A stretch of DNA of 64,000 nucleotides from Mesorhizobium sp. M3A.F.Ca.ET.080.04.2.1 (lineage in GTDB: Bacteria > Pseudomonadota > Alphaproteobacteria > Rhizobiales > Rhizobiaceae): assembly GCF_003952525.1 (NCBI RefSeq), contig NZ_CP034451.1, positions 3,224,001-3,288,000 of the forward strand, given 5' to 3'. Below, piece after piece: positions 56,474-64,000 of the stretch; position 1 is the first letter of the stretch; every line of letters begins with the position of its first letter. The position numbers and the translations under genes were made by a program. The notes under the pieces are model-generated. The model was not told where the DNA came from. It searched no databases and saw only the letters and a list, made by a program, of their open reading frames with translations.

Positions 56474-57727
56474 ATGAACGACACGACCTCGATCTTTTCA
56501 GAACCGGTCGCGCGGCTCGGCGCCACCACGATCACGCTGGGCCAAGCGCTGTTTGTTGGCGCGCTTCTGCTGCTGGCTCTGTTCGTGGCGCTCGTCGTGG
56601 CGCTATGGCGCGCCGCCGGGGCGCGCGCGATCGCAGCGAGCGAAGCCGCCGACCATGCGCGCGACACCGAGGCCCGGATGGCCGACATCCTGCAGGCCCA
56701 GGCCGAGATGCAGGGGCGCATGGGGGCGATCGCCGAAGTGTTCGGCGCCAGACAGGCCGAACTCACCCAGTCGCTCGGCCAGCGTCTCGATGCCATGACC
56801 GGTCGCCTCGGCCAGACCATGGCCGAACAGACCAGGTCGACGCATGAAAGCCTGGCCAGGCTGCAGGAGCGGCTGGCGGTGATCGATACCGCGCAGGGCA
56901 ACATCCAGTCGCTCGCCGGCCAGGTGGTGCAGTTGCAAGCGATCCTGTCCAACAAGCAGACGCGCGGCGCCTTCGGCCAATCGCGCATGGAGGCGATCAT
57001 CGCCGACGGCCTGCCGCACGGCGCCTACGAGTTTCAGGCAAGCCTCTCCAACGGCAGCCGGCCAGACTGCCTGGTGCGGATGCCCAACGGCGCACCGATG
57101 CTTGCCATCGACGCGAAGTTTCCGCTCGAAGCCTGGAACGCCATCCGTGCCGCCGAAGGCGCCGACCTGCAGAAGTCGGCGGCACAGGCCTTCCGGCGCG
57201 ACATCGAGGTGCATATCCGCGATATCGCCGAGAAATACCTGATCCAGGGCGAGACGCAGGACACCGCTTTCATGTTCGTGCCTTCTGAATCGGTATTCGC
57301 CGAGATCCACGAGAATTTCGAGGCGGTCGTGCAGAAGGCGCATCGCGCCCGGGTCGTCATCGTTTCACCGTCGCTGCTGATGCTGTCGATCCAGGTCATA
57401 CAGGCTATCCTCAAGGATGCCCGCATGCGCGAGCAGGCGCATCTGATCCAGGGTGAAGTGATCCGCCTGATGGAGGATGTGGGGCGCGTCGACGAGCGGG
57501 TGCGTCGCCTGCAGACGCATTTCGGTCAGGCAGCCAAGGACATAGACGACATCCTCGTCTCGACCTCGAAGGTCACCAAGCGCGGCCAGAAGATCGAGGC
57601 GCTGGAATTCGCCGAAGGCGAAACCGAGCCGGCCCGCGGCGGTCCGGCCAGGATCGAGCCAAGCGCGCGGGTGGCGGATTCCAAGACAGGCCAGTTACGG
57701 CTTAGGGTCGTGGAAGACAGCGAGTAG
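56474..57727 (+). CDS. rmuC: DNA recombination protein RmuC
   Basis: A 417-residue RmuC: one N-terminal transmembrane helix (about residues 22-45), a coiled coil (residues 50-150), then the PD-(D/E)xK-like RmuC domain with IDAKFPLEAW and HIRDIAEKYL, and AFMFVPSESVFAEIHE. It is linked to DNA recombination or phage-defence-like roles, limiting inversions. ATG at 56474; an in-frame GTG at 56441 is less likely. Divergent from def. Confidence 0.92.
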   Translation: MNDTTSIFSEPVARLGATTITLGQALFVGALLLLALFVALVVALWRAAGARAIAASEAADHARDTEARMADILQAQAEMQGRMGAIAEVFGARQAELTQSLGQRLDAMTGRLGQTMAEQTRSTHESLARLQERLAVIDTAQGNIQSLAGQVVQLQAILSNKQTRGAFGQSRMEAIIADGLPHGAYEFQASLSNGSRPDCLVRMPNGAPMLAIDAKFPLEAWNAIRAAEGADLQKSAAQAFRRDIEVHIRDIAEKYLIQGETQDTAFMFVPSESVFAEIHENFEAVVQKAHRARVVIVSPSLLMLSIQVIQAILKDARMREQAHLIQGEVIRLMEDVGRVDERVRRLQTHFGQAAKDIDDILVSTSKVTKRGQKIEALEFAEGETEPARGGPARIEPSARVADSKTGQLRLRVVEDSE

Positions 57728-57802
57728 CTGCTCGACGCGGAGGTTGGAAAGAGCGATTCTTCCTAGGTGCATACCTTGGAGATAGGTCAGAACGCCCATC
57801 GC

Positions 57803-57952
57803 TTCGTCATTCTATGGCGGAGCAAGGAGCGAAGCGACGCGCGCCAACCCTAGAATCCATTCCGGCGTTGCCGCGGTGCAGAGTTCTGTGCCGCCGCGCG
57901 CTTCAAGAGACGTCACGGAATGGATGCTCGGGTCAAGCCCGAGGATGACGAA
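57803..57952. repeat. 150-bp dispersed element with terminal inverted repeats (copy D2)
   Basis: Ends TTCGTCATTCT (57803-57813) and AGGATGACGAA (57942-57952), inside GAGCAAGGAGCGAAGCGAC and a CTCGGG/CCCGAG hairpin. It matches the element at 9642 along most of its length, in the same orientation. Located between rmuC and a GFA gene. Confidence 0.75.
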
Positions 57953-57990
57953 GGTGAGAAGGCTTCCGCCAATCGCCAAGGGCTTCGCTG

Positions 57991-58395
57991 CTACTGCTCC
58001 TCGATCGTCGTCATGCCTTCGAATTCAGGCAGCCAATGCAGCGCCGAGCGGTGCCAGACCTGTCTTCTGGGAACGAGCTCCTCGCGCTGACGCGCTGTGC
58101 CGACCCTGATGCCATAGATTTTCGGTCCGTCGCCCACCGACGTGGCATAGAGATGCGACCCGCACTCGCCGCAAAAGCCCTGCGCGCGCTTGGCCCCGCT
58201 CGAGCCGGTCTTGATGTAGACCTTCGGCGTGCCGCTGGTGATCCTGTAGTTGCTTTCCGGCGCCGGGACCGTCACGCGGAAAGCGGTGCCGGTCAGTTGC
58301 TGGCAATCCGTGCAGTGGCAGATCGAGGTCTTTTCCGGATCGACCTCCGCCTCATAGGTGATGGCGCCGCAATGGCATCCGCCGTCGATCTTCAT
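57991..58395 (-). CDS. GFA-family (CENP-V/GFA domain) zinc-binding protein
   Basis: A 134-residue GFA-fold protein: GGCHCGAITYEAEV at the start, CHCTDCQQLTGTAF near residue 27 and CGECGSHLY near 74 give the zinc-binding cysteines. It is the second GFA protein of the window (the other is between pheS and pheT), and only moderately similar to it. Function in this organism unknown. Transcribed alone, with repeat D2 after it. Confidence 0.9.
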   Translation of the reverse strand: MKIDGGCHCGAITYEAEVDPEKTSICHCTDCQQLTGTAFRVTVPAPESNYRITSGTPKVYIKTGSSGAKRAQGFCGECGSHLYATSVGDGPKIYGIRVGTARQREELVPRRQVWHRSALHWLPEFEGMTTIEEQ

Positions 58396-58426
58396 CAGCC
58401 TTCCTCCTCAAGAGTTTGTCCTAAGC

Positions 58427-59386
58427 CTAGTCCTCGCCGGCCGCCTCGGCGATGGCCCTGCGCCGCAGCTCCCATGTGCCAGTCGCCTGCGGCTTGACGA
58501 ACAGTCTGGTGATCTGCGGCATCTCTTCTTTCAGCCGCGCCTCCAGCCGCTCGACGCAAGCTTCGATATCGGGAGCGGTGAGGTGATCCTCGAACTCGAT
58601 GCTCAAGCCGGCGACGATCTCCTCCGGGCCGATATGGACGCTCAATATACCGTTCGCCTGCTGCACGGCCGGGTCCTGGCCGGCAATCGCCAGCACCTTC
58701 CTCTGCACCTCCGGTGAAGCGGGCTCGCCAAGCAGCAGGCCCTTGCTCTCGCGCGCCAGGAAGATGGCGGTCGCGCCGAGGATGATCGCGATGCCGATCG
58801 AGCCGAGCCCGTCGAGCTCGGGGATTTCCAGGAGTTCGGCTGACAGGATGCCGGCAAATGCGACCATCAGTCCGAGCAGCGCCGCACTGTCCTCGAACAG
58901 CACGGTATAGACGCTCGGATCCTTGCTGCGGCGCACCGCCTCGAGCCAGCCCTGCCGGCCCTTTTGGCGACGGAACTCCTTCAGCGCCACCAGCCAGGAA
59001 CTGCCTTCGAACAGGAAGGACAAGGCGAGCACGACATAGTTGACCTTGGCGTTGACGACCGGTTCGGGCGTCATGATGTGGATGATGCCCTCATAGAAGG
59101 AAACGCCGGCGCCGAGCGCGAAAACCAGAAGCGCGACGATGAAGCTCCAGAAATAGAGCTCGCGTCCATGTCCGAGCGGATGCGTGTGGTCGGCGGGGCG
59201 CGCGGCGCGATGCATGCCATAGAGAAGCAGTGCGCCATTGCCTGTGTCGACCAGCGAGTGAACGCCTTCCGACAGCATGGCGGACGAGCCGGTGAAGAGG
59301 GCCGCGGCGAACTTGGTCAACGCGATCGCAAGGTTGCCGGCGAGCGCGGCATAGATCACCCTTTTCGAACCGGCATGCCCTGCCAT
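58427..59386 (-). CDS. Cation diffusion facilitator (CDF) transporter
   Basis: A 319-residue metal transporter: six transmembrane helices in residues 1-215, site-A type motif EGVHSLVDTGN, loop DHTHPLGHGRELYFW with conserved His, and a cytoplasmic ferredoxin-like CDF domain at the C-terminus. It exports divalent cations such as zinc or iron; the metal is not predictable. Not in an obvious operon. Confidence 0.92.
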   Translation of the reverse strand: MAGHAGSKRVIYAALAGNLAIALTKFAAALFTGSSAMLSEGVHSLVDTGNGALLLYGMHRAARPADHTHPLGHGRELYFWSFIVALLVFALGAGVSFYEGIIHIMTPEPVVNAKVNYVVLALSFLFEGSSWLVALKEFRRQKGRQGWLEAVRRSKDPSVYTVLFEDSAALLGLMVAFAGILSAELLEIPELDGLGSIGIAIILGATAIFLARESKGLLLGEPASPEVQRKVLAIAGQDPAVQQANGILSVHIGPEEIVAGLSIEFEDHLTAPDIEACVERLEARLKEEMPQITRLFVKPQATGTWELRRRAIAEAAGED

Positions 59387-59634
59387 TCGCGTTCCTGACC
59401 TGTCTGACGCCGACGAGCTTAGCGGCGCGGCGACCTAAGCTCCACAGACAATGCGCCAGCGGTCCCGAGGTTCACGGCGGGGTTAGCGCTATAGTTCAGT
59501 CGCTGCTTTCCGAGTCCGCGCCGTGCCGAGCAAACTGATCGAAATCGCCGAAACCGGCTCCGACCATGCGCAGCCACTTGCGGTCGGGCGCTTCTCTTGT
59601 TTCACTTGGCTGCCCACAAGCGGAGGAGCGAATC

Positions 59635-59760
59635 ATGGCTAAAGGTGCGATGAAGGCGGGCAAGGAACCCCGCAAGCCGAAGAAGGACGCGAAGAAGCCT
59701 GCCGCGGCCCCGGCCCTCAAGGCGCCGCCCGTCAAGGCGATCAGGATCAAGGAAAAATAG
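59635..59760 (+). CDS. Small lysine- and proline-rich protein
   Basis: A 41-residue protein starting MAKGAMKAGKEPRKPKKDAK, about one third Lys, with Ala/Pro in the middle. CGGAGGAGC precedes the ATG at a good distance, which supports real translation. I recall similar small basic proteins annotated as hypothetical in rhizobia. Could bind nucleic acid, by charge only. Isolated gene. Confidence 0.65.
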   Translation: MAKGAMKAGKEPRKPKKDAKKPAAAPALKAPPVKAIRIKEK

Positions 59761-59869
59761 CCTCTCACGATCCTTCTCGACTCAATTTGCAGCCGGCAGC
59801 ATGGACAGTGCTGCCGGTGCTTTGTTGATCGGGGAACTGGGCAGCGACGCGCTCTAGACCTTTGTTTTA

Positions 59870-59916
59870 TGCATGTCGTTTTCGCAAGACCGCTGCACAG
59901 TTTTGCGTGACATGCA
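59870..59916. repeat. Dispersed hairpin repeat, TGCATGTCG type (copy B2)
   Basis: TGCATGTCG (59870-59878) and TGACATGCA (59908-59916) flank CAAGACCGCTGCACAGTTTTG, again the shared core. Preceded by GCGCTCTAGACC like copy B1. It lies just upstream of the guanidine riboswitch. Confidence 0.7.
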
Positions 59917-59927
59917 GTATTTCAGCG

Positions 59928-59978
59928 CAGCGAGGACGACCTCGCTTTTCATGAAACTTGGCCGGGACGACCCGCCAC
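59928..59978 (+). ncRNA. Guanidine-II (mini-ykkC) riboswitch
   Basis: Two hairpins with identical ACGA loops: GCGAGG-ACGA-CCTCGC (59930-59945) and CGGG-ACGA-CCCG (59963-59974), 15-17 bases apart. Two stems with ACGR loops are the defining pattern of the mini-ykkC/guanidine-II riboswitch. It is 50 bases before a small multidrug-resistance gene of the guanidinium exporter type, the standard target. Ligand binding would expose the ribosome binding site. Confidence 0.85.
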
Positions 59979-60024
59979 TTCCCGCATTCGCAACACGCGA
60001 TGCCGGATCGATGGGGTGACTGTG

Positions 60025-60339
60025 ATGTCCTGGATTTTTCTGTTCTTCGCCGGTCTGTTCGAGATCGGCTGGGCGGTCGGCCTCAAATACACGGACGGCT
60101 TCTCGAGGCTGATGCCGACCGTGCTGACAATTGCCTCGATGATCATCAGTCTCGGCTTGCTCGGCCTGGCGCTGAAGACGCTGCCGGTCGGTACGGCCTA
60201 CGCGGTCTGGACCGGGATCGGCACCGTCGGCACGGCCTTGCTCGGCATCTGGCTCCTCGGCGAGCCGGCGACCGTGGTGCGACTTGCCTGCATCGGCCTG
60301 ATCGTCTGCGGCATCGTCGGGCTGAAGCTGGTCGCCTGA
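60025..60339 (+). CDS. gdx: Guanidinium exporter Gdx (SugE-type SMR protein)
   Basis: A 104-residue four-helix small multidrug-resistance protein. Residues that distinguish guanidinium exporters are present: Gly10, Glu13 (proton/substrate site), Trp16, Ser42, Tyr59 and Trp62, counting from the ATG at 60025. It would export guanidinium in exchange for protons as a dimer. A GTG at 60016 would add three residues. The upstream guanidine-II riboswitch strongly supports the role, so the older name SugE is superseded. Confidence 0.92.
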   Translation: MSWIFLFFAGLFEIGWAVGLKYTDGFSRLMPTVLTIASMIISLGLLGLALKTLPVGTAYAVWTGIGTVGTALLGIWLLGEPATVVRLACIGLIVCGIVGLKLVA

Positions 60340-60420
60340 CACGCCCGAGCAAAGACACCAGGACAAACGCCTTCAGGGCCGCCACTGGCGACCCTGAGCC
60401 ATCTTGGAACGAAACCGCTG

Positions 60421-60849
60421 TTAGCGGGCGGAGAAGCCTGGCGGCGTCCGGCCGACGCGCGCCTTGCGGGCAGCGTAGCGCGCATCGCGCTTGGCCTTAC
60501 GCTCGGCCTCGTCGGCGAGCAAGCGCGCGATGCGCTCGTTCTCCTCGGCTTCGCGGATCTTGGCCTCGGCTGCCGCCACTTCTTCGGCGGCTATGCGAGC
60601 CGCTTCAGCCGCTGCCTCGCGCTCGGCCCTCTCGGCCGCTTCGCGCGCCAGCTTTTCCTGCTTCAGCCTGGCCTTCTCGGCCTCGCGGATAGCGCGGGCC
60701 TCGAGAATTGCCTTGCGCTCGGCCTGACGCGCCAGCACCGCTGGGTCGTCGGCGGCCGGCCTTGCCTTGAAGCGCTCAAGGAGCGCCTTCTTTGCCTCGT
60801 TCGCGGCGTTGCGCCGCTCGAAAATGTCTTTTTCCCTGTAGATAGCCAA
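60421..60849 (-). CDS. Alanine/glutamate-rich coiled-coil protein (DUF6481-like)
   Basis: A 142-residue highly charged protein, mostly one long Ala/Glu/Arg/Lys helix (about residues 40-120) of coiled-coil type with repeated AEAAR-like units. It resembles rhizobial hypothetical proteins such as DUF6481 (a tentative match). AAGGAA fits a TTG start at 60849 better than the GTG at 60855. Function unknown. Monotone composition means similarity searches would be misleading. Confidence 0.65.
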   Translation of the reverse strand: MAIYREKDIFERRNAANEAKKALLERFKARPAADDPAVLARQAERKAILEARAIREAEKARLKQEKLAREAAERAEREAAAEAARIAAEEVAAAEAKIREAEENERIARLLADEAERKAKRDARYAARKARVGRTPPGFSAR

Positions 60850-61070
60850 GTCCACTTCCTTGCAGTCAATTCGCGACGCTTACATACGCGCGAAAGTCAT
60901 GAGTTCAAGCGCCAAATCGGTATGCCAGCCATGAAATTCTGAGCTGTTGCCGGCGGGATACGTCCTGGTTCGCGCGATGCACTGTTCACGAATCGCGCCA
61001 CTGGCGGGCGGCACCGCCGATCGCTACCTCTAGCGCCGAGAGACAACGCGCAAACAGCGCACCAGGATGC

Positions 61071-62132
61071 ATGAAAATGGAACTCGGCCTCTACACTTTC
61101 GCGGATGTCAGCCCGGAACCGGGTCCCGGCGCCATCGGCCCGCATGAACGGCTGCGCAACCTGATCGAGGAAATCGAGCTGGCCGACCAGGTCGGCCTCG
61201 ACGTGTTCGGCCTCGGCGAGCATCATCGTCCCGACTACGCGGCCTCGGCGCCCGCCGTGGCACTGGCCGCTGCGGCGGAGCGCACGAAGCGCATCAAGCT
61301 GACCAGCGCGGTCACCGTGCTCTCATCCGACGATCCAGTGCGCGTCTTCCAGCAGTTTGCCACACTCGATCTCTTGTCCGGCGGCCGCGCCGAGATCATG
61401 GCCGGCCGCGGCTCTTTCATCGAGTCCTTTCCGCTGTTCGGCTACAAGCTCGAGGACTATGACGAGCTGTTCGCCGAAAAGCTCGACCTGCTGCTCGCCA
61501 TCCGCGACAGCGTGAAGGTCACCTGGTCCGGCAAACTGCGGGCGCCGATCAACGGTCGCGGCGTCTATCCACGACCGCACCAGGAGAAGCTGCCGATCTG
61601 GATCGCGATTGGCGGCACGCCGCAGTCCGCCGCCCGCGCGGGCGCGCTCGGCCTGCCGCTGGCGCTCGCCATCATCGGCGGCGAGCCGGCGCGCTTCGCG
61701 CCGCTGTTTCAGATTTATCGCGAAGCGGCAAGGCGGGCCGGCAACGACCCGGGCTCGCTTGCCACCAGCCTCAACGTGCACGGCTTCATCGCCGAGTCGA
61801 CCGAGAAGGCGGCCGACGATTTCTACGCGCCGCAGGCCGAGGTGATGAACCGGATCGGCCGCGAGCGCGGCTGGGGGCCGACCTCGCGGGCGCATTTCGA
61901 CCAGTCGCGCGGACCGAACGGCGCGCTGTTCGTCGGCAGTCCCGAGCAGGTCGCGGAAAAGATCGTCGCGCAGCACAAGATCTTCGGCAACGACCGCTTC
62001 CTGGTGCAGATGGCGATCGGCACCATGCCGCATGCCAAGATCATGAAGGCGATCGAGCTCTACGGCACCAAGGTGGCGCCGATCGTGCGCAAGGAGACGG
62101 CAAAGCCCGTCCCGGCTGTGGCGGCGCAGTAG
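61071..62132 (+). CDS. LLM-class (luciferase-like) flavin-dependent oxidoreductase
   Basis: A 353-residue TIM-barrel flavin monooxygenase-like protein: [18 protein letters not shown] near residue 46, the [11 protein letters not shown] motif near 100, [14 protein letters not shown], and a C-terminal [10 protein letters not shown]. Uses reduced FMN; substrate unknown. ATG at 61071 or 61077 with AGGATGC upstream. A related gene lies at 63697. Confidence 0.9.
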   Translation: MKMELGLYTFADVSPEPGPGAIGPHERLRNLIEEIELADQVGLDVFGLGEHHRPDYAASAPAVALAAAAERTKRIKLTSAVTVLSSDDPVRVFQQFATLDLLSGGRAEIMAGRGSFIESFPLFGYKLEDYDELFAEKLDLLLAIRDSVKVTWSGKLRAPINGRGVYPRPHQEKLPIWIAIGGTPQSAARAGALGLPLALAIIGGEPARFAPLFQIYREAARRAGNDPGSLATSLNVHGFIAESTEKAADDFYAPQAEVMNRIGRERGWGPTSRAHFDQSRGPNGALFVGSPEQVAEKIVAQHKIFGNDRFLVQMAIGTMPHAKIMKAIELYGTKVAPIVRKETAKPVPAVAAQ

Positions 62133-62147
62133 CCTGGCCGACATTCT

Positions 62148-62180
62148 GAGGGCGACGGACCCGATGCTTCCGTCGCCCTC
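62148..62180 (+). terminator. Perfect 12-bp hairpin after the LLM oxidoreductase gene
   Basis: GAGGGCGACGGA (62148-62159) pairs perfectly with TCCGTCGCCCTC (62169-62180) around a 9-base loop. No T run follows at once, but ACTTTT comes 11 bases later. Probably a terminator of the preceding gene. Confidence 0.55.
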
Positions 62181-62252
62181 GGCTAACGGAACTTTTGGCG
62201 CGTCAGGGGCGTTTCCGCCCATGCCGCCCATTGCGGCGCCTGAGGGGAAAGG

Positions 62253-63419
62253 ATGAAAGCCGAGTCGACCACCTCGGGCGCAGGCATGGCCGAAACCCCT
62301 GATCCGCCCAAGGTCGGGCCGGAAGTGCGGCTTATGCGTTCGCTGCTGATCGGCATTTTCCTGCTGATGAGCGTCTATGCGCTTTATTTCGGGCGCGACT
62401 TCTTCATGCCGGTCATCCTGGCTTTCCTGCTGGCGCTGACGCTGACGCCGATCGTGCGCTTTCTGCGCAAGCACGGCATACCCGATGTGGTCTCGGCGAC
62501 ACTGCTGGTGCTGCTCTCGGTCTTCCTGATCGCGTCGGCCGGCTACCTGCTCAGCGGTCCGGTCATCGAGCTCATCAACAACTCCTCCTCGATCGGCATG
62601 CAGCTGACCGAGCGGCTGGCACAGCTCAAACGGCCGCTCGAAAAGATCATGGAAATTTCTCACCAGCTGGGCGGGCTCACCGAGACGTCCCAGGAACCCG
62701 GCGTGCAGAAGGTCTCGGTGGCGCCCTCCGGCATCCTGTCCACTGCCGCGGGCAATGTGCTGTCGGCCGGCACCAGCATCACCATCGTCTTCGTGCTGTC
62801 GCTGTTCCTGCTCGCCTCCGGCACGCTCTTCTACGAGAAGATCATCCAGTCCTTCGCCAGCCTCAGCCAGAAGAAGCGGGCGCTGCGCGTGGTCTACGAC
62901 GTGGAGCGCGAAATCTCGCATTACCTGCTCACGGTGGCCGTCATCAATGTGGGGCTGGGCACGGTGATCGGAATGGGCCTTTGGGGGCTCGGCATGCCCA
63001 ACCCACAGGTGTGGGGCGCGGCGGCGACGCTCCTCAACTTCCTGCCTTATGTCGGGGCGCTGATCACCCTTCTGCTGGTAACGATAATCGCGCTGATCAG
63101 CTTCGACAGCATTTCCTACGCGCTGCTGGCGCCGAGCTTCGTCTTGCTCTGCGATCTGGTCGAGGGCCAGTTCGTGACGCCGATAATGGTGGGACGCAGG
63201 CTCGAGATCAATGCGGTCGCAGTCTTCATCGCCATCGCTTTCTGGTCGTGGCTGTGGGGCTTCATCGGCGCGTTGATGGCGGTGCCGCTGCTGGTGGTGG
63301 TGAAGGTGTTCTGCGACCATTTCGAAGGCTTGAGCCACGTCGGCAACTTCCTGGCCGCGCAGCAGACCATCGTCGTCGACGACGAGGCGGACGAGAACAA
63401 CCACAAGCCTGCTGCCTGA
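62253..63419 (+). CDS. AI-2E-family transporter (PerM-like)
   Basis: A 388-residue membrane protein with about eight transmembrane helices and the family's C-terminal signature: ATLLNFLPYVGALI, then EGQFVTPIMVGRRLEINAV and FWSWLWGFIGALMAVPLLV. Family members export small molecules (autoinducer-2 in a few) or act as sodium/proton antiporters; here unknown. GGGGAAAGG precedes the ATG. It has a 23-residue Thr/Pro-rich N-terminal tail. Confidence 0.9.
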   Translation: MKAESTTSGAGMAETPDPPKVGPEVRLMRSLLIGIFLLMSVYALYFGRDFFMPVILAFLLALTLTPIVRFLRKHGIPDVVSATLLVLLSVFLIASAGYLLSGPVIELINNSSSIGMQLTERLAQLKRPLEKIMEISHQLGGLTETSQEPGVQKVSVAPSGILSTAAGNVLSAGTSITIVFVLSLFLLASGTLFYEKIIQSFASLSQKKRALRVVYDVEREISHYLLTVAVINVGLGTVIGMGLWGLGMPNPQVWGAAATLLNFLPYVGALITLLLVTIIALISFDSISYALLAPSFVLLCDLVEGQFVTPIMVGRRLEINAVAVFIAIAFWSWLWGFIGALMAVPLLVVVKVFCDHFEGLSHVGNFLAAQQTIVVDDEADENNHKPAA

Positions 63420-63696
63420 AGACGCGTCGGGAAAACCGAAAGACAGCGGCTTAGGTCGCTGGCAATGGCATGTCCTCAAGGACCGCTGCGCATTGGGGGA
63501 CAAGCGTTGTATCTGGCCCAATCCTTGGTCCGCTCCCCTTGTTTGCGGCGGCCAGGGCGAGTGCCTATATCGGGCCGGTCAAAGCCCGGACCTTCATGAC
63601 CGCGGTCCCCTTCGACATCGATCCACAATCGCCCCGCATCGGCGATCGCGGAGCGACCGATGCTCCGCAGCAAAAAACATCGTGGAGAGGTAAGAC

Positions 63697-64000
63697 ATGA
63701 CGGCCCTTTCGGTTCTCGACCTGTCGCCGATCACCCATGGCGGCAACGCCTCGCAGTCGCTCGCCAATTCGCTCGACCTCGCCCGCCATGCCGAACGGCT
63801 CGGCTACAGGCGCTACTGGCTTGCCGAGCACCACAACATGCCGGGTATCGCGAGTGCCGCGACTTCCGTGGTGATCGCGCATGTCGCCGGCGGCACCAAG
63901 TCGATCCGCGTCGGCGCCGGCGGCATCATGCTGCCCAACCACGCGCCGCTGGTCATCGCCGAGCAGTTCGGCACCTTGGCCGCGCTCCACCCCGGCCGCA
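63697..64000 (+). CDS. LLM-class flavin-dependent oxidoreductase (3' truncated)
   Basis: The first 101 residues are in the window; the gene runs past base 64000. They show the luciferase-like barrel: [35 protein letters not shown], and [20 protein letters not shown], ending LHPGR. This matches the MsnO8/alkanal-monooxygenase-like subgroup. GGAGAGG lies 8 bases before the ATG. The 277-base gap before it has no recognised feature. Confidence 0.88.
   Translation, partial: MTALSVLDLSPITHGGNASQSLANSLDLARHAERLGYRRYWLAEHHNMPGIASAATSVVIAHVAGGTKSIRVGAGGIMLPNHAPLVIAEQFGTLAALHPGR

Noticed and set aside
61323..63521. Open frame of 732 codons on the minus strand
   Set aside because: It spans antisense to the LLM oxidoreductase and AI-2E transporter genes, both with clear families; composition is of shadow type.

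Overview
The window looks like chromosomal DNA of a Rhizobiales alphaproteobacterium, most likely Mesorhizobium or a close relative. The clues are high GC content, rhizobial-style gene groupings (rpmI-rplT-pheS-pheT; rpmH-rnpA-yidC; def-fmt-truA; dapD/dapE), an FtsK with a long Pro/Ala-rich N-terminus, a dual DUF805 pair, and many short dispersed palindromic repeats of rhizobial type. No phage, transposase, integrase or CRISPR array is visible. The genus is an inference; no search was run.

Layout. 1-5349: tail of a methyltransferase-family membrane protein, then ribosomal L35/L20 and a pheS-GFA-pheT operon with 4-bp overlaps. 5389-12574: accessory metabolism (nucleotidyltransferase, aldo/keto reductase with divergent LysR, cytochrome b561-YceI, Gfo/Idh/MocA oxidoreductase, FAD dehydrogenase). 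12741-19507: FkbM methyltransferase, a frameshifted VOC protein, an unusual ClpS-domain/AAA+ ATPase fusion, an SLC13 permease, a small secreted protein and a divergent TetR regulator. 19617-25569: tRNA-Arg(ACG), sensor kinase, rpmH-rnpA-yidC, acetyltransferase, engB. 25627-31986: soluble-looking FtsK, and a TetR-controlled EmrAB-like efflux pair with two matching operators. 32096-36845: Tat-exported MsrB, fasciclin protein, SigK-like ECF sigma and anti-sigma, EamA transporter with divergent LysR. 36935-46333: frameshifted amidase, argB, a BchE-like radical SAM protein, Lrp-phhA, a GMC oxidoreductase with a tiny (frameshifted) Tat partner, diguanylate cyclase, HAD nucleotidase. 46392-56370: LOG protein, dapD, DUF805 pair, panE, dapE, parDE, and the minus-strand def-fmt-GNAT-truA operon. 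56474-64000: rmuC, second GFA protein, CDF transporter, a guanidine-II riboswitch with guanidinium exporter gdx, two luciferase-like oxidoreductases (the last cut by the window edge) and an AI-2E-family permease.

Most notable: (1) a ClpS adaptor domain fused to a BCS1/Cdc48-like AAA+ motor with no protease domain, in which the canonical N-degron histidine appears replaced; (2) three dispersed hairpin families that share one central core but have different terminal palindromes, several of which supply the TAG stop codon of the preceding gene; (3) a two-hairpin guanidine-II riboswitch in front of gdx; (4) a BchE-like cyclase with no other photosynthesis genes nearby; (5) three genes each broken by one base, which may be real pseudogenes or sequence errors.
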